Below, in pieces: positions 1 through 5,620 of a DNA stretch of 8,071 bases. The position numbers and the translations under genes are program-made. Source of the stretch: an uncultured Collinsella sp. (GTDB lineage Bacteria > Actinomycetota > Coriobacteriia > Coriobacteriales > Coriobacteriaceae); NCBI GenBank assembly GCA_900549195.1, contig URNK01000077.1:1-8071 (forward strand). Direction: 5' to 3'. The notes under the pieces were generated by a model. The model saw only the letters and a list, made by a program, of their open reading frames with translations, searched no databases and was not told the DNA's origin. How positions within the stretch are numbered: the first letter of the stretch is position 1; each line of letters opens with the position of its first letter.

Positions 1-321
1 GTTCTTCTCGCCAAAACGCTTGGCGATTTCGCGCGACAGCTTGTAGGTCTGGCCTTTGGTCTTGGGGTTTTCCATGCCGTCGCTCATCACAAAGCCCATG
101 ACGGCCACGGCGCCCGAGATGGCGCCGCAGGTTTCGGTCATGCCGCCCATGCCGGCGCCAAAGCCCTCGGTGAGGGTAAAGGCGGTCTGGGGGTCGAGTC
201 CGACGGCAGGCGCGAGCGTGCAGGCAACGGCCTGGGCGCAGTTAAAGCCGCGGGCGTGGTATTCGGCAGCTTGAGCCTGACAGGCGGTGATGTCGAGCTG
301 GGCCGTATCGATTTGCTTCAT
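1..321 (-). CDS. C_GCAxxG_C_C family protein, N-terminal part (cut by window edge)
   Basis: The frame reads leftward from an ATG at 319-321 and stays open to position 1, giving 107 residues without a stop. An AAGGAG ribosome binding site at 328-333, six bases from the ATG, fixes the start. The protein shows the two conserved blocks of the small C_GCAxxG_C_C family: a first cysteine in GFNCAQAV (Cys28), then a glycine-rich stretch (GFGAGMGG, residues 53-60) leading into TCGAISGAVAVMG with Cys65. Family members are usually about 140-150 residues and carry two more C-terminal cysteines, which would lie beyond the edge here. The family is often annotated as a putative redox or metal-binding protein, but its reaction is not established, so I assign none. 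There is no signal peptide, so it is probably cytoplasmic. It is divergent from metY, which is compatible with a redox or sulfur link but does not show one. Confidence 0.85.
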   Translation of the reverse strand, partial: MKQIDTAQLDITACQAQAAEYHARGFNCAQAVACTLAPAVGLDPQTAFTLTEGFGAGMGGMTETCGAISGAVAVMGFVMSDGMENPKTKGQTYKLSREIAKRFGEKN

Positions 322-334
322 CGTTGTCTCCTTG

Positions 335-366
335 GTCACGGTGTACCCGCCTATGGTACCCGTGAC
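335..366 (-). promoter_or_regulatory. Hairpin in the 5' leader, next to the ribosome binding site
   Basis: A 7-bp arm (GTCACGG, 335-341) pairs with CCGTGAC (360-366). Inside it GTACC (343-347) pairs with GGTAC (355-359). One base (342) is bulged and the loop is 7 bases. On the minus-strand transcript the hairpin ends one base before the AAGGAG ribosome binding site of the C_GCAxxG_C_C gene. No T-run follows on either strand, so it is not an ordinary terminator. It could be a dyad operator or an RNA structure that affects translation or stability; the sequence does not say which. Confidence 0.5.
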
Positions 367-484
367 GGGGCATGTAATCATCGAGAGCTTCATGTATGCC
401 TCGTTTTTATCTATCGAGCAAATGCCCAAGGCTTGAGATAAATTCCCCTGATCAATTTGTCCCATAACCTACCTTGGGGATGGG

Positions 485-513
485 TTGAGAGGGGTGCAGG
501 GTAGCGGTATCGT
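485..513 (+). promoter_or_regulatory. Candidate sigma-70-type promoter for metY
   Basis: TTGAGA (485-490) matches the -35 consensus at five of six bases. It is followed after exactly 17 bases by TATCGT (508-513), which matches the -10 at four of six. This would start transcription near 520 and leave a short leader of about 30 bases, too short for a SAM-type riboswitch. The assignment rests on pattern only. Confidence 0.4.
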
Positions 514-551
514 GAACCGAATAAAACGTAACCCAGGCAAGGGAGCTAGAT

Positions 552-1835
552 ATGAGCGAGCAGACCATCGGTACCACATGTGTTCAGGGCGGCTATCACC
601 CGGGAGATGCCGAGCCGCGCCAGGTGCCCATCTACCAGTCCACCACGTGGAAGTACGACACGTCCGAGCACATGGGCAAGCTGTTTGACCTAGAGGAGTC
701 TGGCTACTTCTACAGCCGTCTGCAGAACCCCACGTGCGATCTCGTTGCCGCCAAGATTTGCGAGATGGAGGGCGGCACCGCAGCGATGCTCACGAGCTCG
801 GGCATGGCTGCGAATTTCCTCGCGATTTTTAACGTGGCCGGTGCCGGCGATCATGTGGTCGCGAGCTCTGCCATTTACGGCGGTACGTATAACCTGCTCG
901 CCCACACCATGGGCCGCATGGGCGTGACCTGCACGTTCGTCGCCCCCGACTGCACCGATGAGGAGCTCGAGGCAGCCTTTGAGCCCAATACCAAGCTCGT
1001 CTTTGGCGAGACGATCGCAAACCCCGCCCTTGCCGTGCTCGATATTGAGCGCTTTGCCAAGGCTGCACATGACCACGGCGTGCCGCTGATGGTCGACAAC
1101 ACCTTCCCGACGCCCGTAATGTGCCGTCCCTTTGAGTGGGGTGCCGACATCGTCACGCACTCCACCACCAAGTACATGGATGGACATGCTGCCTACCTGG
1201 GCGGCGTGATCGTCGACCACGGCCAGTTTGACTGGATGGCTCATGCGGATAAGTTCCCGGGTCTCACCACGCCCGACGAGAGCTACCACGGCGTGACGTA
1301 TGCCGAGAAGTTCGGTCGCGAGGGTGCCTTCATTACCAAGGCCACCGCGCAGCTCATGCGCGACCTCGGCCCCATGCAGAACCCGCAGGCGGCCTTCTTC
1401 CTGAACAGCTCGCTCGAGAGCCTGCATGTGCGCATGCCGCGTCATTGCGAGAACGGCCTGGCCGTTGCCAAGTTCCTGCAGAGCCATCCCAAAGTGCGCT
1501 TCGTGAGCTATCCGGGTCTGGAGGGCGATAAGTACTATGACCTGGCTCAGAAGTACATGCCCAACGGTACCTGCGGCGTTGTGAGCTTTGGCTTTAACGG
1601 TGGTCGCGCGGCGGCCGAGACCTTTATGAAGAGCCTCAAGCTCGCCCAGATCGCCACGCATGTGGCCGACGCCCGCACTTGCTGCCTGCATCCCGCTAAT
1701 GCCACGCATCGTCAGATGAACGATGAGGAGCTCATCGCCTGCGGCATCTCCGCCGACATGGTGCGCCTGTCGTGCGGTCTCGAGGATACGGCCGATCTGA
1801 TTGCCGACCTTGAGCAGGCACTCGAGCAGTGCTAG
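552..1835 (+). CDS. metY: O-acetylhomoserine sulfhydrylase (aminocarboxypropyltransferase)
   Basis: This is a 427-residue PLP enzyme of the Cys/Met metabolism family, full length for MetY. It is expected to join O-acetylhomoserine with sulfide (or methanethiol) to give homocysteine (or methionine) plus acetate in the cytoplasm. Visible family marks are YSRLQNPT (54-61), the phosphate-binding SSGMAA loop (82-87), VDNTF with the PLP-ring aspartate, and STTKY with the Schiff-base lysine at Lys207. The long FPGLTTPDESYHG insert after that lysine, the MPRHCENG block and the C-terminal RLSCGLED region fit MetY rather than the shorter cystathionine synthase or lyase forms. A methionine gamma-lyase activity cannot be fully excluded. 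The usual T-L-x-x-HPAST segment near the C-terminus reads TCCLHPANA, a mild departure. The start is set by AAGGGAG at 539-545. The gene appears monocistronic, with its own promoter candidate and a strong terminator. Confidence 0.9.
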   Translation: MSEQTIGTTCVQGGYHPGDAEPRQVPIYQSTTWKYDTSEHMGKLFDLEESGYFYSRLQNPTCDLVAAKICEMEGGTAAMLTSSGMAANFLAIFNVAGAGDHVVASSAIYGGTYNLLAHTMGRMGVTCTFVAPDCTDEELEAAFEPNTKLVFGETIANPALAVLDIERFAKAAHDHGVPLMVDNTFPTPVMCRPFEWGADIVTHSTTKYMDGHAAYLGGVIVDHGQFDWMAHADKFPGLTTPDESYHGVTYAEKFGREGAFITKATAQLMRDLGPMQNPQAAFFLNSSLESLHVRMPRHCENGLAVAKFLQSHPKVRFVSYPGLEGDKYYDLAQKYMPNGTCGVVSFGFNGGRAAAETFMKSLKLAQIATHVADARTCCLHPANATHRQMNDEELIACGISADMVRLSCGLEDTADLIADLEQALEQC

Positions 1836-1904
1836 GCTAGCGTGCGTGTGAGGCGTGGGACGGCTTTTCGGCTGACGACGTCCTCATAGTTCCGATTCCG
1901 TAGG

Positions 1905-1951
1905 CGGGACCCCGATCGTGTCCGTTTGTAGGCGATTGGGGTCCCGTTTTT
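1905..1951 (+). terminator. Rho-independent terminator after metY
   Basis: CGGGACCCC (1905-1913) pairs with GGGGTCCCG (1938-1946). The stem is extended inward by a G-U pair and ATCG/CGAT, for 14 pairs in all around a 14-base loop. Five Ts follow directly (1947-1951). It ends only 25 bases before the next start codon, so it may also act as a barrier or attenuator for the exporter gene. Confidence 0.85.
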
Positions 1952-1976
1952 GCGTTGCACGATAGAAAGGATATAC

Positions 1977-3281
1977 ATGGAGAAAACTGCCGAGCAGCTG
2001 CGCCGCGAACACATTGCCCTAGAGGGCGACACCCACGGTAAGAATAAATGGGCGATTCTGTTCACCGTGCTCGTCATGACCTTTATGGCGTGTCTGGATG
2101 CGAGCATCGTGACGGTGGCGCTCCCAGTGATGCAAAAGGAGCTGGGGGTGGGTCTCGACCGCATTCAGCTCGTGAGCTCGGTGTATCTGCTCGCGACGTG
2201 CGTCGCCATGCTGCCGTTTGGCCGCTTGGGCGATGTGCGCGGCAAGGTGAATGTGTTCCAGCTGGGCGTCATCGTCTTTACGGGTGGCTCGTTGCTTTGC
2301 GGGCTTTCGGCTTCGCTCGAGGTGCTTATCTTGGCGCGTTTCGTGCAGGGCATTGGCTGTGCCGCCGCGATGGCCAACAATATGGGCATCATCACCGAGT
2401 CGTTTCCGGCGCGTGAGCGCGGCCGTGCCATGGGCATTCTGGCGACCTTTGTGGCTCTTGGCATGATGTGCGGCCCCGTGCTCGGCGGCGTGCTGGTGGC
2501 GAGCTTTCCCTGGGAGAGCATCTTCCTTATCAATCTGCCCATTGGCGTAATCTCGTTTATCGTGGGACTCTATACGCTGCCGCATGTGAAGCCGGAGGCT
2601 GGCGAACGCCCTATGCCGTTGACAGAGGCGGCGCGTCGCTGCTTTGCGAGCTCGGCTTTCACGATTAACCTGGCTTGCATGCTTATCGTGTTCGTGGGTA
2701 TCGGTGCCTCCGAGTTTGTGCTGCCGTTCTACTTTCAGGATGCCCACGGCTTTAGCTCCGATATCTCCGGCCTGTTGTTTTTGGCGATGCCGGTCGTGAA
2801 TGCCTTTGTGGGCCCGCTTTCGGGCTCGGTGTCCGACCGTGTTGGTTGTGAAGCGCCCACGGCCGTTGGCCTGGGCGTGTACGTGTGCGGTCTCTTTGCG
2901 GTGAGCACGCTTGACGAGCACTCTTCCGTCTTGATGATTGTGTGCTGCGTCGCGTTTATGTCGTGCGGCACGTCGATCTTCCAGAGTCCCAATAATTCGC
3001 TGTATATGGGTTCGGCTCCGCGTGAGGCGCTTGGCTTTGCGGGCAGCTTGAGCAGCTTTGCGCGCTATGCGGGCATAGCGCTGGGTATTACGGCGGCGTC
3101 GCGCATCCTGTATGGACAGACGAGCGCGGCGATGGGCAAGACGGTCACGAGCTATGTGGCGGGTCGTCCGGACGTGTTCCTCTTTGGCTTCCGTTTGGTA
3201 TTCTACGTGCTGATGGCCGTTGCTACCGTGGGCTTTGCGCTCACATTGGTACGTTTGGTGAGGATGCGCGCCCGTCATTAG
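1977..3281 (+). CDS. MFS transporter, DHA2-like drug exporter
   Basis: This 434-residue inner-membrane protein of the major facilitator superfamily probably acts as a proton-driven exporter; its substrate cannot be read from sequence. The first helix carries LDASIVTVALP (40-50), the hallmark of the EmrB/QacA (DHA2) branch. Motif A is visible as GRLGDVRGK (82-90) and the antiporter motif C as GMMCGPVLGG (162-171). DHA2 proteins normally have 14 helices. Here helix 6 (about 184-202) is followed by a short soluble link and then by the segment resembling helix 9 (about 225-253, with VLPFYFQ), so the central pair seems absent and a 12-helix layout is likely. The ATG is chosen because GAAAGG (1965-1970) precedes it by six bases. 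A longer reading from 1950 would begin inside the upstream terminator. No regulator gene lies beside it. Confidence 0.85.
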   Translation: MEKTAEQLRREHIALEGDTHGKNKWAILFTVLVMTFMACLDASIVTVALPVMQKELGVGLDRIQLVSSVYLLATCVAMLPFGRLGDVRGKVNVFQLGVIVFTGGSLLCGLSASLEVLILARFVQGIGCAAAMANNMGIITESFPARERGRAMGILATFVALGMMCGPVLGGVLVASFPWESIFLINLPIGVISFIVGLYTLPHVKPEAGERPMPLTEAARRCFASSAFTINLACMLIVFVGIGASEFVLPFYFQDAHGFSSDISGLLFLAMPVVNAFVGPLSGSVSDRVGCEAPTAVGLGVYVCGLFAVSTLDEHSSVLMIVCCVAFMSCGTSIFQSPNNSLYMGSAPREALGFAGSLSSFARYAGIALGITAASRILYGQTSAAMGKTVTSYVAGRPDVFLFGFRLVFYVLMAVATVGFALTLVRLVRMRARH

Positions 3282-3287
3282 CGTGTA

Positions 3288-3303
3288 GTGGCAGGCTTGC
3301 CAC
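3288..3303 (+). other. Short hairpin after the MFS gene
   Basis: GTGGCA (3288-3293) and TGCCAC (3298-3303) form a perfect 6-bp stem with a 4-base loop, starting seven bases after the exporter stop codon. There is no T-run, so it is at best a weak or factor-assisted terminator or an mRNA 3' end stabiliser. Confidence 0.35.
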
Positions 3304-3376
3304 GAATCGGACCTATCTACTGGTCTTGCAGCTTTATGGTGCGATGTGGCTTGTGGGGCGGGCGGGGGTCGGTCCG

Positions 3377-3385
3377 TGGTAGACT
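3377..3385 (+). promoter_or_regulatory. xpt: Candidate extended -10 promoter for xpt
   Basis: TGGTAGACT is an extended -10 element (TGN followed by TAGACT, four of six to consensus). The region where a -35 would sit is a G-rich run without a match, as extended -10 promoters allow. Transcription would start near 3392, leaving a leader of about 50 bases. CGAACAAC at 3388-3395 faintly recalls half of a PurR box, but the match is poor. Confidence 0.35.
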
Positions 3386-3440
3386 ATCGAACAACGTTTA
3401 TTAATCGCGCGGTATCGTTGCCGCGAGAAGGGGTTGCGCC

Positions 3441-4019
3441 ATGCAGGAGCTTGAGGATCGTATTCGCCATGACGGCATCGTAAAGGCCGGTAACGTCCTT
3501 AAGGTTGATGCCTTCCTCAACCACCAGTGCGACGTTGAGCTGTTCGACCACATGGGCGCCGAATGGGCCCGTCTGTTCGAGGGTGTCGAGATCAACAAGA
3601 TCCTGACGATTGAGGCTTCGGGTATTGGTATGGCCTGCATCGCAGCTCAGCATTTTGGCGGCGTGCCGGTGGTCTTTGCAAAGAAGGCCCAGTCCATCAA
3701 CCTTGACGGCGAGCAGTATGCCACGACCATCTATTCCTTTACCAAGCAGAAGGAGTACCCGGTCATTGTCGGCAAGCGCTTTCTGTCCGAGGGCGATAAG
3801 GTCCTGATTATCGACGACTTCCTGGCCAACGGTTGCGCGCTTGAGGGCCTTATCAAAATCTGCGAGGCTGCGGGCGCCGAAGTTGCCGGCATTGGCATCG
3901 CCGTTGAGAAGGGCTTCCAGGGCGGCGGCGATAAGCTCCGTAAGCGCGGCTTCCGCGTTGAGAGCTTGGCCCGTATCGCCGATATGGACTGCGAGAACGG
4001 CGAGATCACCTTCGCCTAA
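3441..4019 (+). CDS. xpt: Xanthine phosphoribosyltransferase
   Basis: This 192-residue cytoplasmic enzyme converts xanthine and PRPP to XMP for purine salvage. It closely follows the Bacillus Xpt pattern from end to end: VLKVDAFLNHQ (19-29), LTIEASGIG (55-63), VPVVFAKK (75-82), YSFTKQ (98-103), the PRPP-binding loop VLIIDDFLANG (121-131), IGIAVEKGFQ (151-160) and RVESLARI (172-179). Length is normal for the family (about 190). AGAAGGGG (3426-3433), seven bases before the ATG, sets the start. CGCGG (3408-3412) and CCGCG (3421-3425) could form a small stem just before that site. In Bacillus, xpt sits behind a guanine riboswitch with the xanthine permease. Here no permease follows and I see no purine aptamer in the 159-base upstream gap. 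Confidence 0.95.
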   Translation: MQELEDRIRHDGIVKAGNVLKVDAFLNHQCDVELFDHMGAEWARLFEGVEINKILTIEASGIGMACIAAQHFGGVPVVFAKKAQSINLDGEQYATTIYSFTKQKEYPVIVGKRFLSEGDKVLIIDDFLANGCALEGLIKICEAAGAEVAGIGIAVEKGFQGGGDKLRKRGFRVESLARIADMDCENGEITFA

Positions 4020-4047
4020 GCGCGCAACACAAGCGATTGGTATGCGA

Positions 4048-4082
4048 TGTGACAAAGGGACTGTCCCTTTGTCACATTTTTT
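4048..4082 (+). terminator. Rho-independent terminator / GGGACTGT palindrome (copy 1)
   Basis: A perfect 13-bp stem (4048-4060 with 4064-4076) around a 3-base CTG is followed by six Ts (4077-4082). It has the form of a strong terminator for xpt. Its arms contain AGGGACTGT, shared with the larger palindrome at 4493-4563. Over 17 bases (4048-4064 against 4501-4517) the two agree at 14. It may therefore be a dispersed repeat that also terminates transcription. Confidence 0.85.
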
Positions 4083-4102
4083 GTATGAGGGGAGGTGCTG
4101 AT

Positions 4103-4483
4103 ATGGATGAGAACAAGATGGAATGGCGCGAGTATGCGCGCTATGCCGAGATGTCGGTCGAGGAGTTGGCGCGCGATTGCGAGGTGCAGGTGTTTCGCGC
4201 GACGGGTCCGGGCGGACAGGGCGTGAACACGACGGACTCGGCGGTACGCATGAAACATATCCCTTCGGGGATTGTCGTGACGGCGCGTGAGAGCCGCAGC
4301 CAGTTTCAGAATCGCGCGAGCTGTCTGCGTAAGCTGCGCGCTGAGCTTGAGCGTCGCGGGCGTCCACCGCGCCGACGCGTAAAGACCAAGGTGCCTCAAC
4401 GCTCTCGCCAGCGCAGGCTCAACGACAAACGCTTCAACGCCATTAAAAAGGCCAACCGTCGCAAGCTGGGCGGGGAGGAATGA
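4103..4483 (+). CDS. Stand-alone GGQ release-factor-like protein (ArfB-like, probable ribosome rescue)
   Basis: This small, very basic protein of 126 residues consists of one RF-1 type peptidyl-tRNA hydrolase domain. The catalytic loop ATGPGGQGVNTTDSAVR has GGQ at 37-39 and is followed by HIPSGIVV and the conserved RSQFQNR segment. It lacks the codon-recognition domains of RF1 and RF2. It ends in a tail dense in Arg and Lys (about 90-123, with RRRVKTK and RQRRLNDKR), like the ArfB/YaeJ tail that sits in the empty mRNA channel of stalled ribosomes. Hydrolysis of peptidyl-tRNA on non-stop ribosomes is therefore the likely role, by family knowledge rather than direct proof. A damage-linked PrfH-type function is an alternative, but no rtcB neighbour is visible. 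The ATG follows GGGGAGG at about 4088-4094. An earlier in-frame start would lie before the terminator and is unlikely. Confidence 0.85.
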   Translation: MDENKMEWREYARYAEMSVEELARDCEVQVFRATGPGGQGVNTTDSAVRMKHIPSGIVVTARESRSQFQNRASCLRKLRAELERRGRPPRRRVKTKVPQRSRQRRLNDKRFNAIKKANRRKLGGEE

Positions 4484-4492
4484 TCTTATCAA

Positions 4493-4563
4493 TAAGTTGC
4501 GGTGAAATAGGGACTGTTTTGCGGCTTTAGCTGCATAAACAGTCCCTATTTCACCGCAACTTA
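4493..4563. repeat. Long perfect palindrome with GGGACTGT core (copy 2), convergent intergenic hairpin
   Basis: The left arm 4493-4519 and right arm 4537-4563 are perfectly complementary over 27 bases. Inside, 4520-4526 pairs with 4529-4535 (one G-U, position 4536 bulged), leaving a 2-base tip. Nearly all of the 71 bases are paired. It fills the gap between two convergent genes, beginning 9 bases after one stop and ending 7 before the other. No T-run follows on either strand, so it is not a standard terminator, although it could block transcription both ways. The shared core with 4048-4076 suggests a REP-like repeat family. Confidence 0.85.
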
Positions 4564-4570
4564 GGTGGGG

Positions 4571-5533
4571 CTAGCGGGTGGGGTGCCAGACGTGGAGGGC
4601 GCCGGCGAGGACGTCGACCTCGATGCGCGAGGCGACAACGGGCTCGCCGTCGGCCTGGATGGGGTAGTCGGGCTCCTCAAAGGTAAGCTCGGCATGGCGA
4701 CAGCGGCGCATGCGAACCGGTGGCAGCTTGGTATGGTGGCCATCTTTGGCCGAAAGGAACATGGGAAGCGCGACCGCGCGCGGAACGGGGCCGCAGGCGT
4801 AGCAGACGTCGAGTATGCCGTCGCACGGGTCGGCGTCGGGACAGATGCGATAGCCCGAGCCATAGGTGGGTCCCAGCTGGATGGCCATGATAATCGCCCG
4901 CACGTGCTCGGCGGGCGCGCCATCAAAGCTGATAGTCATGGGGTAGTTGCGATAGCGCAGGCCAAACTGCTCAAGTCCTGAGAGGGTGTAGAGCGGAGCG
5001 CCCGTCAAGCCGGTCTTTTTGCGCAGCTCAGTGGTGCCCAGACCGATGGCGGCATCGATCCCGACCGAAAGCGTTTGGTCGTAGTACTCAACGGAAGCCT
5101 CGCCGCTACCGCTTGCGGGGTTCCACGAGCGAATGCGCCCGATGTCCTGACGCTGCAGCTCACAGGTGAGCAGCGCGCCAAAATCCTTGCCGGAGAAATC
5201 GTCGATGCCGAGCGTCTGGGCAAAATCGTTGCCGGAGCCCACGGGCAGGACGGCAAGAGCGGGGCGGGCGTCCTCCTTTTGTGTCATAAGCCCGTTGACG
5301 ATCTCGTGGATTACGCCGTCGCCGCCGAGTGCGATAACGGTGCGATAGTCCGTTGCTTGGGCGGCCAGCTCCTTGGCGTGTCCCATGCGCTCGGTTAGCA
5401 CCAAGTCAAACTGGGATGCGCGCGCGGTCATATCCAAAAAGCGCTGCAGGCGCTCGGCAACTTCGTGCGCGGCGCCCGACTGGGCGGCTGGGTTGGCGAT
5501 GATGAGCGTGCGACCAAAATCAGTTGCGTGCAT
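4571..5533 (-). CDS. Diacylglycerol kinase family lipid kinase
   Basis: This is a 320-residue member of the DagK/YegS/DgkB catalytic family, which phosphorylates diacylglycerol or a related lipid with ATP at the membrane face. In Gram-positives DgkB returns diacylglycerol to phospholipid synthesis. Family marks are NPAA-SG near the N-terminus, the nucleotide-binding IALGGDGVIHEIVNGL (GGDG at 70-73), PVGSGNDFA (97-105), the DADPCDGILDV block and a final IQADGEP motif before the C-terminal beta strands. No membrane helix is seen, as expected. Length is normal. The ATG at 5531-5533 is preferred because GGGAG sits seven bases upstream. The frame continues upstream to a GTG at 5605 and an ATG at 5557, but neither has a ribosome binding site and the extra residues do not resemble the family. 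It lies 87 bases after the CLC gene on the same strand, with no terminator seen between, so co-transcription is likely. Confidence 0.9.
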   Translation of the reverse strand: MHATDFGRTLIIANPAAQSGAAHEVAERLQRFLDMTARASQFDLVLTERMGHAKELAAQATDYRTVIALGGDGVIHEIVNGLMTQKEDARPALAVLPVGSGNDFAQTLGIDDFSGKDFGALLTCELQRQDIGRIRSWNPASGSGEASVEYYDQTLSVGIDAAIGLGTTELRKKTGLTGAPLYTLSGLEQFGLRYRNYPMTISFDGAPAEHVRAIIMAIQLGPTYGSGYRICPDADPCDGILDVCYACGPVPRAVALPMFLSAKDGHHTKLPPVRMRRCRHAELTFEEPDYPIQADGEPVVASRIEVDVLAGALHVWHPTR

Positions 5534-5620
5534 GGGGCGACTCCCGGCGTGTGACATGGCAGTGCGGTCGCGCTCAGGTCGGATTGCCCCCGATTGTGGC
5601 TGCACGGCGAATACTAACGT

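Noticed and set aside
439..551. SAM or other methionine-linked riboswitch before metY
   Set aside because: No SAM-I/II-like core or four-way junction is visible, and the likely promoter leaves only about 30 bases of leader.
690..1709. A 339-residue open frame on the minus strand opposite metY
   Set aside because: It lies wholly antisense to a clear enzyme gene. Its His, Arg and Ala-rich composition is typical of the reverse frame of GC-rich coding DNA, and it has no recognisable motif.
2019..3278. A 419-residue open frame on the minus strand opposite the MFS gene
   Set aside because: It is antisense to a motif-bearing transporter, rich in His, Arg and Gln without domains, and a shadow of codon bias.
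4037..4102. An upstream extension of the release-factor-like protein
   Set aside because: The extra residues are encoded by the terminator palindrome. The ATG at 4103 has a strong ribosome binding site and family-like length.
3384..4367. A 327-residue minus-strand frame crossing xpt, the terminator and the release-factor-like gene
   Set aside because: It reads through two well-supported genes and a palindrome on the opposite strand, with no domain.
5534..5605. Longer N-terminus for the lipid kinase from GTG 5605 or ATG 5557
   Set aside because: Neither has a ribosome binding site, and the family homology begins just after the ATG at 5533, which has GGGAG.
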